Of a DNA stretch of 64,000 nucleotides, positions 52,292 through 60,387 are shown one piece after another. The position numbers and the translations under genes are program-made. Position 1 is the stretch's first letter. Each line of letters opens with the position of its first letter. The DNA lies in assembly GCF_900101685.1 (NCBI RefSeq), contig NZ_FMZZ01000012.1, forward strand, positions 1 to 64,000. The letters run 5' to 3'. The notes beneath the pieces are model-generated. The model was not told the origin of the DNA, searched no databases, and saw only the letters and a program-made list of their open reading frames with translations. The stretch is from Actinokineospora iranica. GTDB lineage: Bacteria; Actinomycetota; Actinomycetes; Mycobacteriales; Pseudonocardiaceae.

Positions 52292-53284
52292 ATGACCCGT
52301 CCGAGGATCGACCCGGTCGTCTGGCACGCGCCGCGGCCCGGGCCACTCCCGGAGCCGACGCTGCCCCCGCTTACCGTCCTTCCGGTCAACGGTGCGGGCG
52401 CGGAGGACGTGCTGGTCGACACGTCCGGCCACATCTACACCGGCGTGGACGACGGACGGGTCTTGCGTCTCACACCTGACGGCACGCGGATAGACACCAT
52501 CGCCGACACCGGCGGCCGTCCCCTGGGCCTGGAGCACTACCCGGACGGCCGGTTGCTGGTCTGCGACGCCCAGCGCGGCCTGCTCCTGGTCGACCGCGTC
52601 GACGGCGCGGTCGAGGTGCTCGTGCCCGCCGGACCCGGCCTGCGGGTCTGCAACAACGCCGGGGTCGCGAAGGACGGCACGGTCTACTTCACCAACTCCA
52701 CCGACCGCTTCGACCTTCCGCACTGGAAGGCCGACCTGCTGGAGCACCGGGGCACCGGGCGGCTGCTCCGCCGCGACCCGGACGGCACAGTGGACACCGT
52801 GCTCACCGGACTGCACTTCGCCAACGGCGTCGCCCTGGCCGAAGACGAGTCCTATGTCGTCGTGGCGGATATGGGGGAGTACCGCCTGCGGCGGGTCTGG
52901 CTGACCGGTGTGGACGCCGGTAAGTCGGACGTGCTGGTCGACAACCTCCCGGCTTTCCCCGACAACATCTCCACCGGGTCCGACGGTCTGATCTGGATCG
53001 GCATGGCCAACCCGCGCAGCCCGCTCCTGGACGGGCTGCTGCGGCTGCCGCCGGTCCTGCGCAAGGCGGTGTGGGCGATCCCCGAACGGCTGCAGCCGCA
53101 GGTGGAGCGGTCGGCCTGGGTCCGGGCGGTGGACGGGAAAACCGGGCAGGTCGCGCACGACTTCTACGGCACGCCGGACAACTACCACATGGTCACCGGC
53201 GTGCGCGAGTACCACGGACGGGTGTACTTGGGCAGCCTGCATGAACCGGCGGTGGCTTTCTTCGACCTCAGTGGACACATGTAG
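52292..53284 (+). CDS. SMP-30/strictosidine synthase-like protein
   Basis: The last gene of the operon starts at ATG 52292 after GAGAGG, 9 bp behind the phosphatase stop. The 330-residue product is a six-bladed propeller of the strictosidine synthase-like/SMP-30 superfamily: AEDVLVDTSGHIYTGVDDGRV, RPLGLEHYPDGRLLVCDAQRG, CNNAGVAKDGTVYFTNSTDRF, FPDNISTGSDGLIWIGMANPR. It has no signal peptide and is cytoplasmic. Such proteins act as lactonases or esterases. A lactone formed from a 4-hydroxy acid would be a fitting substrate, but this is inference. Confidence 0.88.
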   Translation: MTRPRIDPVVWHAPRPGPLPEPTLPPLTVLPVNGAGAEDVLVDTSGHIYTGVDDGRVLRLTPDGTRIDTIADTGGRPLGLEHYPDGRLLVCDAQRGLLLVDRVDGAVEVLVPAGPGLRVCNNAGVAKDGTVYFTNSTDRFDLPHWKADLLEHRGTGRLLRRDPDGTVDTVLTGLHFANGVALAEDESYVVVADMGEYRLRRVWLTGVDAGKSDVLVDNLPAFPDNISTGSDGLIWIGMANPRSPLLDGLLRLPPVLRKAVWAIPERLQPQVERSAWVRAVDGKTGQVAHDFYGTPDNYHMVTGVREYHGRVYLGSLHEPAVAFFDLSGHM

Positions 53285-53407
53285 TCAGCCGGGCCTCTCG
53301 AACGAGGAAAGCTGTTCGCTCACAAGGGTTTAACCTGGCATCAGCGGCCACTTTCCGGGGCATCCTGGCACTTACGTGCACACACAAGCACTTGTCAGGA
53401 GCCACCC

Positions 53408-54178
53408 ATGTCCATCCTCGCGCGCGTCGCCGCCATCACCGCCCTCCTGTTCGCCGCGCTGGCTCCGCCCGCCGCCCACGCGGCGCCATGGGTGGTCGGC
53501 GGCACCCCGGCGCCTCCGGGCGCCTATCCGTGGGTGGTTCGCCTGTCCATGGGCTGTGGTGGCTCCCTCGTGTCACCGCAGGTAGTCCTGACCGCGGCGC
53601 ACTGCGTCCGGGCGACCGGCCCCGACACGGAGATCACCGCAACCGTCGGCGTCGTCGACCTGTCCGACCCGACGGCCAAAGTGGTCTCTTCCACCTATGT
53701 CCATCGGGCGCCGGAGTTCATCGACGTCACCCAGGGCAACGACTGGGCGCTGATCAAGCTCGCCACGCCCGTCGAGCAGTCGGTGCTCGAACTGGAGCCA
53801 GCCGTGATCGAGACCGGGGAGTTCGCGATCATGGGCTGGGGCGCGGACAAGGAAGGCGGCTCCCAGCAGCAGGTTCTCCTGCACGCCAAGGTGCCCATGG
53901 TGGGCGACCAGGCGTGCGCGGACCGCTACAAGGTGGCGGGCTACCCGTTCATGCCTGCCGGGATGGTCTGCGCCGGACTGCTCGACACCGGCGGCGTCGA
54001 CACCTGCCAGGGCGACTCCGGCGGCCCGATGGTCCTCGCCGACGCGGCCGGGGTGCTCAAGCAGGTCGGGATCGTGAGCTGGGGGATCGGCTGCGCGCGC
54101 CCGCAGTACCCGGGGATCTACACCGAGGTGGCCACCTACGACTCCAGCATTAAGGCGGCCATCACGTCGCTGCCATGA
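53408..54178 (+). CDS. Secreted trypsin-like serine protease
   Basis: The 256-residue preproprotein has a signal peptide ending AHAA and mature start near WVVGG. The triad is His in TAAHC, Asp in NDWALIKL and Ser in GDSGGP. The S1 pocket residue is Asp (GVDTCQGDSGGP), so it should cut after Lys and Arg, in contrast to the Gly-pocket protease at 27475. AGGAGCC precedes the ATG. The gene stands alone after the operon; no terminator is obvious in the 120-bp gap before it. Confidence 0.94.
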   Translation: MSILARVAAITALLFAALAPPAAHAAPWVVGGTPAPPGAYPWVVRLSMGCGGSLVSPQVVLTAAHCVRATGPDTEITATVGVVDLSDPTAKVVSSTYVHRAPEFIDVTQGNDWALIKLATPVEQSVLELEPAVIETGEFAIMGWGADKEGGSQQQVLLHAKVPMVGDQACADRYKVAGYPFMPAGMVCAGLLDTGGVDTCQGDSGGPMVLADAAGVLKQVGIVSWGIGCARPQYPGIYTEVATYDSSIKAAITSLP

Positions 54179-54441
54179 GCAGTTGGCCCGCCGTAGCTGT
54201 TACCTCCCGTAACATGCGCGGTGTCCGTCGTGGACTCCGGGGAGCAGGGGATCTCGGAGACCGCGGCGGCGGTCGGGGCCTGTGACGCACACCTCAGTAG
54301 CGCGGTGGGCAGGCGTCTCTCGACATTTCGGACACGACGCCCCCCGTGCGTTGTTTGGTGTCCGGTCGGGCGCCTGGTTTGCTTACCGCCGAGTGGGTAC
54401 CGGTCCCTGGAGGTACTCGTCATCGAAGCTGGAGGCAGCAC

Positions 54442-55389
54442 ATGACCGCGACCGTCGAGGGCAGCGGATCGCCGGTGGACGCGGGAGGGCCGAAACCGAT
54501 CTACGGCGCCCCACGCGCCAACTGGCCGCAGTTCGGCACCTACCTGTTCATCCTCGTCCCCTTCGTCGCGCTCATCGCCGCCGTCCCGTTCGCCTGGGGG
54601 TGGGGCCTGGGCTGGGTCGACGTCGCGCTCGCGGTGTTCTTCTACACCTTCACCTGCCTCGGCGTGACCGTCGGCTACCACCGCTACTTCACCCACGGCG
54701 CCTTCAAGGCCAAGCGCCCGGTCCGCGTCGGACTGGCCATCATGGGCAGCATGGCCCTGCAGGGCCCGATCCTGCACTGGGTCGCCGACCACCGCAGGCA
54801 CCACGCCTTCGCCGACCGCGACGGCGACCCGCACTCGCCGTGGGCCTTCGGCACGTCCCCGCTGGCCCTGGTCAAGGGCTTCTGGCACGCCCACATGGGC
54901 TGGGTCTTCGACCGCAAGCTCACCAACGCCGAACGCTTCGCCCCCGACATGCTCGCCGACGAGGACATCGCCCGCGTCGACCGCCAGTTCGGCCTGTGGA
55001 CCGCGGTCACCCTGCTCGCCCCCGCGCTGCTCGGCGGCCTGCTGACCTGGTCCTGGTGGGGCGCCCTCACCGCGTTCTTCTGGGCGGGCCTGGTCCGGGT
55101 GTCGTTCCTGCACCACGTGACCTGGTCGGTCAACTCGATCTGCCACATGATCGGCAACCGCCCCTTCAAGTCCCGCGACAAGGCGACCAACTTCTGGCCC
55201 CTGGCCGTGCTCTCGATGGGCGAGGCCTGGCACAACCTGCACCACGCCGACCCGACGTGCGCCCGGCACGGGGTGCAGCGCGGGCAGGTGGACGTCTCGG
55301 CCCGGCTCATCTGGATCTTCGAGAAGCTCGGCTGGGTGAGCGAGGTCCGCTGGCCCACCCCGCAGCGGCTGGCGAAGCTCGTCAAGTAG
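54442..55389 (+). CDS. Acyl-CoA delta-9 desaturase (stearoyl-CoA desaturase type)
   Basis: The 315-residue membrane protein has four hydrophobic helices and the three histidine boxes of the di-iron acyl-CoA desaturases: HRYFTH, HRRHH and HNLHH. It introduces a cis double bond into saturated acyl-CoA to control membrane fluidity. There is no fused cytochrome b5. ATG 54442 is 6 bp from GGAGG, while the longer frame upstream has no support. A second, different desaturase lies 2.4 kb away on the other strand. Confidence 0.94.
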   Translation: MTATVEGSGSPVDAGGPKPIYGAPRANWPQFGTYLFILVPFVALIAAVPFAWGWGLGWVDVALAVFFYTFTCLGVTVGYHRYFTHGAFKAKRPVRVGLAIMGSMALQGPILHWVADHRRHHAFADRDGDPHSPWAFGTSPLALVKGFWHAHMGWVFDRKLTNAERFAPDMLADEDIARVDRQFGLWTAVTLLAPALLGGLLTWSWWGALTAFFWAGLVRVSFLHHVTWSVNSICHMIGNRPFKSRDKATNFWPLAVLSMGEAWHNLHHADPTCARHGVQRGQVDVSARLIWIFEKLGWVSEVRWPTPQRLAKLVK

Positions 55390-55492
55390 CACTCCCGCGC
55401 GGCGCGGCCTCATCTCCCGAAGGTGGCTGTCGGGACACTCGACGTTGTGAAGGTCGTCGCCGGGGTGGGGGTTCGGGCTTAGGGTCGAGGGT

Positions 55493-55957
55493 ATGTCGCC
55501 GCGAATCGCCACCGAACGGATGCCGGAGCGGGCCGAGCTGCTGGACTTCCTGCGGGCCAGGACGCGGTGCGTGCTGGCGACCACCCGGGCTGACGGGCGG
55601 CCGCAGATGTCGCCGGTCACCCATGGGGTCGACGCCGAGGGGCGGGTGGTGATCTCGACCTACCCGCAGCGGGCCAAGGCGCGCAACGCGCGGCGCGACC
55701 CGGCGGTTTCCCTGTGCGTGGTTTCCCACGACTGGAACGGTCCGTACGTCCAGGTCGACGGTCGCGCCGAGGTCCTTGACCTGCCGGAGGCCCTGGAACC
55801 CCTGGTCGAGTACTTCCGCGTGGTCTCCGGCGAGCACCCGGACTGGGCCGAGTACCGGCAGGCCATGGTGCGCCAGGGCAAGTGCCTCATCCGGGTCGTC
55901 ATCGAGCGCTGGGGGCCGATCGCCACCGGTGGGTTCCCGCCCGGGCTGGTGCGCTGA
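55493..55957 (+). CDS. PPOX-class F420-dependent/flavin oxidoreductase family protein
   Basis: The 154-residue split-barrel protein has the pattern of the PPOX class F420 group: LRARTRCVLATTRADGRPQM, VVISTYPQRAKARNARRDPAV, YVQVDGRAEVLDLPEAL. It binds a flavin or F420 at a dimer interface. Substrates in this group range from heme precursors to xenobiotics, and nothing here narrows it. The start ATG 55493 has a weak GAGGGT site. Confidence 0.88.
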   Translation: MSPRIATERMPERAELLDFLRARTRCVLATTRADGRPQMSPVTHGVDAEGRVVISTYPQRAKARNARRDPAVSLCVVSHDWNGPYVQVDGRAEVLDLPEALEPLVEYFRVVSGEHPDWAEYRQAMVRQGKCLIRVVIERWGPIATGGFPPGLVR

Positions 55958-56130
55958 ACGCTGCGACGGCACCTCATCGGGCTGGAGCGCCCCCTTTTCG
56001 GTTGACGGAAAACCGCGAATTACCCACAGCGGCGCAATTCCTTACCACGACCGTGGGCGTTACTACTTCAATCGGGTGGCGGTAGGCGCCTTTTGGTAAC
56101 ACAACGCTCTGTGTGGTCGATCGTCTCGGT

Positions 56131-56280
56131 ATGTCAGTCGAACTGAGGGACCTCGCGTGGGCCAAAGCCGCGCTGGAGTGGCGTGCCCGGGCGCGGCGGC
56201 ATGATATCGGGGAGTGTCCGCGCGACGAGCAGCGCCTCGTGCCGGACATCGCGGAAGCCCGCCGTCGGGCGCGGCGATGA
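56131..56280 (+). CDS. Possible 49-residue protein
   Basis: ATG 56131 opens a short frame with strong GC bias in third positions. The product (MSVELRDLAWAKAALEWRAR at its start) is helical and very rich in Arg and Ala. It is in the same direction as its neighbours, inside the 550-bp gap between the PPOX and STAS genes. No ribosome site is convincing. It may be real or chance. The rest of the gap shows nothing else. Confidence 0.35.
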   Translation: MSVELRDLAWAKAALEWRARARRHDIGECPRDEQRLVPDIAEARRRARR

Positions 56281-56507
56281 CGATGACATTGACGAAAGCG
56301 ACAATCTCCGTTGTCGTGATCAACGAATAGGCGGCCCGCCCGCTGTGGTCTTGGGCACGCGGGAGTGTCGCGGTGCGGGTACCGTGAATAGCCGGCGTTA
56401 TAGTCCCTCGGAAATCGAGCGGCACGCCGCGTCGGTGATCGTCCGCCCCAGCCGCTCGCGCAGGCGGTCTTTCCGCGCGCTGGCTTGAGAAGTCCGGGAG
56501 GCCCGCC

Positions 56508-56879
56508 GTGCAGTCGCGCGAGCCGTTGGCGGTCGCCACGCGCCGGACGCGTTCGGCCGTCGTGGTCTCGGCGGCGGGCCGGATCGACCTGCTCACCGAG
56601 CGTCCCTGGCGCGAGCAGGTCGAGGACGCGTGCGCGGAGGACACCGTCAAGCGCTTCGTCGTGGTCGACCTCACCCAGGTGACCTTCATGAGCGTGGCGA
56701 CCGCGCCGCTGCTGATCCGGGCCCACTACCACTGCCTGCACCGGGGCAGGCTCCTGCGGGTGGCCGCCCCGCTCGGGCCCGCGCTGCACACCCTCCAGGT
56801 GACCGGGGTCCGGGACGTGGTGACGGTCTACCGCGATCTCAACGCCGCGCTTGAACCGCCGGTCCGCTCCTCCTGGTGA
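56508..56879 (+). CDS. STAS-domain protein (anti-sigma-factor-antagonist-like)
   Basis: The 123-residue protein is a single STAS domain: VVVSAAGRIDLLTERPW, VVVDLTQVTFMSVATAPLLI, LRVAAPLGPALHTLQVTGV. In SpoIIAA-type antagonists the phosphorylated Ser lies in the DLTxVxFMDSSG loop. Here this reads FMSVATAP with a Ser two places away, so regulation by phosphorylation is uncertain. GTG 56508 has GGGAGGCCCGCC upstream. No anti-sigma kinase is adjacent, so its partner is elsewhere. Confidence 0.88.
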   Translation: MQSREPLAVATRRTRSAVVVSAAGRIDLLTERPWREQVEDACAEDTVKRFVVVDLTQVTFMSVATAPLLIRAHYHCLHRGRLLRVAAPLGPALHTLQVTGVRDVVTVYRDLNAALEPPVRSSW

Positions 56880-57195
56880 CGCGGTCCGCCGATTCGGATC
56901 TCGCACCGAAAGCCAGGTCTCTCGTTCGAGTGCTTTTCGCCGCCAAGCAGGCAGTTGGCCCTAATGGGTGATCTTTTGTGTCGACGGGTAGCTCACACGT
57001 CGCAAGGCTCGCAACCGTGACGGTGCTCCCGCTGGCGGATCGGATGATTCACCCGGTCGGGGATTGAGGCCGATTATTCGAGCGCGGTTCGCATTTACTC
57101 CGGGCTCATCACTTCGGGTGATCGAATGGTCACGGTTCGATCAACCTGGTAGCGATTGGCCCCGCAAGTCGAACCCTTTTGAGAGGAACACCCGT

Positions 57196-57618
57196 ATGAA
57201 CCGTCACCTCGTTCGGATCGCGTCCGCGGCCGCGACCGTGGGTGCGATGTCGTTGGCCGGAGTGGGCCTCGCGGCTGCTGACACCCCTGAGCCCGGGCTC
57301 CCGGTCTCGGCCAGCGAGTCCGACATCGATGAGCTGCACGCCGTCGAGGTGGGCACCGACGACAAGAACATCACCGACGTCGCGAAGACCGAGGCGACCG
57401 AGAAGATCCTGCCCGCGGGCGTCATGAGCCTGGTGCAGGGCGCTCTTGGCCTCGGCGGCAACGGCGGACCCCTCAGCAGTCTGACCGGCGGCAACGGCGG
57501 GCCCCTCAGCAGCCTCACCGGCGGCAACGGCGGGCCCCTCAGCAGTCTGACCGGCGGCAACGGTGGACCCCTGAACGGACTCACCGGCGGCGGCTCCGGC
57601 ACTGTCGCCGGTGAGTGA
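57196..57618 (+). CDS. Secreted low-complexity repeat protein
   Basis: ATG 57196 follows GAGAGGA. The 140-residue product has a signal peptide (ATVGAMSLAGVGLAAA), an acidic middle part (SESDIDELHAVEVGTDDK), and a C-terminal tail of four perfect or near-perfect GGNGGPLSSLT repeats. Exported Gly/Leu-rich proteins of this kind in actinomycetes include chaplin-like and surface-coat proteins, but no chaplin domain is present. A TTCGATC/GATCGAA inverted repeat at 57120-57142 lies in its upstream region. The function is unknown. Confidence 0.8.
   Translation: MNRHLVRIASAAATVGAMSLAGVGLAAADTPEPGLPVSASESDIDELHAVEVGTDDKNITDVAKTEATEKILPAGVMSLVQGALGLGGNGGPLSSLTGGNGGPLSSLTGGNGGPLSSLTGGNGGPLNGLTGGGSGTVAGE
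57454..57585 (+). repeat. Four 33-bp tandem repeats in the secreted protein gene
   Basis: Each 33-bp unit encodes GGNGGPLSSLT; the last reads GGNGGPLNGLT. The DNA copies differ only at a few synonymous positions, which indicates recent or homogenised duplication. Confidence 0.9.
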
Positions 57619-57743
57619 CCACCCCTTCGCCCACGCGTCCCGAAACGCGAGCTGGTGAGGCAGTGACCTGGTGACCTCGTGACGCGGTGACCGACGAGCC
57701 CCGGCGACCAGGACAGGTCGCCGGGGCTCGGGTCGTGCGTGGA

Positions 57744-58787
57744 TCAGGTTGTCGAGGAGCGCAGCGGGGCGCCGACCTCGTGCAGGTGCCGCAGCACGTG
57801 GCCGTAGGAGGCGAACAGGCCGCACTGGGCGTACTCGATGCCGTGCTCGGCGCAGTGGTCGCGGACGATCGCCTGCGCGTGCCGCAGGTTGGGGCTGGGC
57901 ATGTTGGGGAACAGGTGGTGCTCGATCTGGTAGTTGAGCCCGCCCAGCGCGATGTCGGTGACCACCCCGCCGCGCACGTTGCGGGAAGTCAGCACCTGCT
58001 TGCGCAGGAAGTCGAGGGTCTGTCCGGCGGGGACGGTGGGCATACCCTTGTGGTTCGGGGCGAACGAGCAGCCCATGTACACCCCCCACAGGCCCTGGTG
58101 GACGGCGATGAACGCCAGGCCCATCAGCGGCGGCAGCACCAGGAACACGGCCGCGAGGTAGACGACGGCGTGGCCGATCAGCAGGGCCTTCTCGGTCCGC
58201 CGGGCGGACTTGACCTCGCCGGACCAGACCGCCTGCGCGCTGGACATGTGCAGGTTGAGGCCTTCGAGCAGCAGCAGGGGGAAGAACAGGTACGCCTGGT
58301 TGCGCACGGTCCAGCGCACGAACCCGCGCTTGGCTTCCGCGTCGGCCACGGTGAACGCCAGCGGGCCGATGTCGAGGTCGGGGTCGTCCTCTTCGTGGTT
58401 GGGGTTGGCGTGGTGCTTGTTGTGCTTGTTGACCCACCAGCCGTAGCTGAGCCCGACCAGGGCGCCGTGCGCGAGGCCGGTGATGTCGTTGGCCCGCTTC
58501 GTGCGGAAGATCTGCTTGTGTCCCGCGTCGTGTCCGATGAACGACAACTGGGTGAACATCACCGCGAGGAACGCGGCGACGGCCAGCGTCCACCAAGTGG
58601 CGCCGAGGAAGACGAAGGCGCCCCAGCCCGCGGCGAGCGCGATCAGGTTCAGGGTGATGCGGGCGATGTAGTAGCCGCGGCGTCGCTCGAGCAGGCCTGC
58701 CGCCCGGATCCGGCGGGACAGTGCGGTGAAATCGCTCGCTGTCGCCGGTGGCGGCCCGGTCATGGTGGCGATATCGGATGAAGTCAT
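57744..58787 (-). CDS. Membrane fatty acid desaturase (front-end/linoleoyl-CoA type)
   Basis: The 347-residue membrane protein has the histidine boxes HDAGH, HNKHH and QIEHH. Gln in place of the first His of box three is the mark of front-end (delta-5/6-like) desaturases. Four membrane helices are visible (LIALAAGWGAFVFL, WWTLAVAAFLAVMF, ALLIGHAVVYLAAVFLVL, LMGLAFIAVHQGLWG). No cytochrome b5 domain is fused, as in bacterial members. ATG 58787 is chosen; the longer frame has no ribosome site. It differs in type from the delta-9 enzyme at 54442. Confidence 0.92.
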   Translation of the reverse strand: MTSSDIATMTGPPPATASDFTALSRRIRAAGLLERRRGYYIARITLNLIALAAGWGAFVFLGATWWTLAVAAFLAVMFTQLSFIGHDAGHKQIFRTKRANDITGLAHGALVGLSYGWWVNKHNKHHANPNHEEDDPDLDIGPLAFTVADAEAKRGFVRWTVRNQAYLFFPLLLLEGLNLHMSSAQAVWSGEVKSARRTEKALLIGHAVVYLAAVFLVLPPLMGLAFIAVHQGLWGVYMGCSFAPNHKGMPTVPAGQTLDFLRKQVLTSRNVRGGVVTDIALGGLNYQIEHHLFPNMPSPNLRHAQAIVRDHCAEHGIEYAQCGLFASYGHVLRHLHEVGAPLRSSTT

Positions 58788-59302
58788 GTAGTTCTGTCTT
58801 CCCGTGGGTGGGCGGCGCGTCCGCGGGCGCGAGGACGAGACGCGTCGAAAGAAAGTCGCGGAGAACTTCGGCGGAATTCGCCGTAGACCTTCGCCTGGCT
58901 CGCGGAACGGACCAGCGCCGAGTAGCGGGCGAGGCGGGGTCACGGCACCTCCGTGACCTATGTTCAGCGTCTCATCGACGTGCGGGTTCGGCAAGCGCGG
59001 AGGTCAACGCCTCGGCCTGCGAACTTAGCGCGGAACCCACCCGCGCCCACCGCTCGCCCCGCTCCCTCGACGCCATGGCAGCGCTCGCTGGACAATGCGG
59101 CAGCGCTCGCCGGACTGCCCCCTGGCGTCCCTCGGGGCTCCGGCCGGACGTGCCGGAATCCGTGGCGGCGCAAAGGAGCGGATCACCCCACCGACGACAG
59201 CGCCGCGTTGTGGGCGAAGTGGACGCCCGCCGCACCGCCCCTCCCCGCCGCTGAACGGGATCGCGCCGTCCCGCGCCGAAGCCGGTCGTTAGGCTGTCCC
59301 AC
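58788..59302. other. 515-bp intergenic region with a short direct repeat
   Basis: This gap between divergent genes holds no convincing ORF. It contains GGCAGCGCTCG-t/c-TGGAC-type 17-bp sequences at about 59078 and 59099, 21-22 bp apart. It should carry the promoters of the desaturase and of the methyltransferase gene, but I cannot place them. Confidence 0.4.
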
Positions 59303-59965
59303 ATGCGCCGCATCACCGGAAAGCAGGTCGTCGACCTCAGCGGCCCGGACTTCGACACCCTCCTGTCCCACCACGACGACGTGACCCTCGACGTGGGCAC
59401 CGGCGACGGCAAACACGCCTTCCACCTCGCCAAGGCCCACCCCGACCGCCTCGTGATCGGCCTCGACGCGGCCAAGGACAACCTGCGCAAAGTCGCCACC
59501 AAGGCAAGCGCTCGAAAAGGCGGCCTCCCCAACCTCGTCTATCTGTGGGCCGCGGCCGAAAGCCTCCCCGCGGAACTGCACGGCGTCACCGACCTCCATG
59601 TCCTCATGCCCTGGGGCAGCCTCCTGCGCGGAATGCTCGGCTCCGACCCGGCCATGCTGCGCGGCCTCGCCGCTGTCTGCGTTCCCGACACCACCTTCCT
59701 GGTCACCCTCAACCTGCACGCCTGGCGCCCCCCGGTCCCCGAGGTCGGCGAACACCCCGAACCGACCCCCGAGTCCGCCGCCACCGAGCTGGGCCCAGCC
59801 CTCAAAGCGGCCGACTGGCGCCTCGACACCGCGGAATACCTCGACGCCGAAGCCATCAGCGCCCTCGCGACCTCCTGGACCCGCCGCCTCAACTCCTCCC
59901 GTGACCAACTCGACGTCCTCGCCCTGACCGGCCTGATCAACCCCACCCCGGACAGCACCACCTGA
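59303..59965 (+). CDS. Probable 16S rRNA (adenine-1408-N1)-methyltransferase, KamB type
   Basis: The 220-residue SAM-dependent methyltransferase matches the KamB/aminoglycoside-resistance family along its whole length. It starts MRRITGKQV. The SAM site is LDVGTGDGKH (29-38) with Asp55 after the second strand. LHVLMPWGSLLRG (98-109) carries Trp104 and ATSWTRRL (189-196) carries Trp192. In KamB, Trp105 and Trp193 sandwich the flipped A1408, so the key residues are kept. Methylation of A1408 blocks kanamycin- and apramycin-type aminoglycosides. No aminoglycoside biosynthesis gene is near, so it is an orphan self-protection or intrinsic resistance gene. The name kamB is not given because orthology is unproven. 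Confidence 0.88.
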   Translation: MRRITGKQVVDLSGPDFDTLLSHHDDVTLDVGTGDGKHAFHLAKAHPDRLVIGLDAAKDNLRKVATKASARKGGLPNLVYLWAAAESLPAELHGVTDLHVLMPWGSLLRGMLGSDPAMLRGLAAVCVPDTTFLVTLNLHAWRPPVPEVGEHPEPTPESAATELGPALKAADWRLDTAEYLDAEAISALATSWTRRLNSSRDQLDVLALTGLINPTPDSTT

Positions 59966-60312
59966 CCGAGCCCCACTAGTCGCCAGGGCGCTCCGCAGCC
60001 TCACCCACAGCCCATCCCGCGGACTCGCGGTGCCCACTACCCCGCCCGCCGGCGAATCCCGCGCGCCCGAGCCGCCCATTCACCGCGAAGCTCCGCATAC
60101 CCGGGACTCCGTTTATCCGCGGGACCCGGCGCTGATCGGGCTCCCGCTCGCCGTGAAACCCCCGCGCTCTCGGAACTCGCGCTCTCTCCGTTCCCTCGAA
60201 GTTCCCTCGAAACCTCCTCTCACCCCCATTCCTCTGGCCAGGGGCGCGCCAACCGTCTTGTCCTGTGGTGGGCAAGTTCCCCCAAGGGTGGCGGCCCTGA
60301 GTTCCTGCCCTC

Positions 60313-60373
60313 TTCCAAGCTATCGACGCAGGGCTCAAGCGGCAAAGGGGTGCGCGCTGCCCTGTGGATAACT
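60313..60373. repeat. Intergenic element with DnaA box, copy B
   Basis: TTCCAAGCTATCGACGCAGG starting at 60313 is followed 50 bp later by TGTGGATAA (60363-60371), the complement of TTATCCACA. It lies in the 420-bp gap between the methyltransferase gene and the convergent DUF371 gene. That gap also holds a tandem GTTCCCTCGAA pair near 60200 but no gene. Confidence 0.6.
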
Positions 60374-60387
60374 TGGATTCGCCCTGG

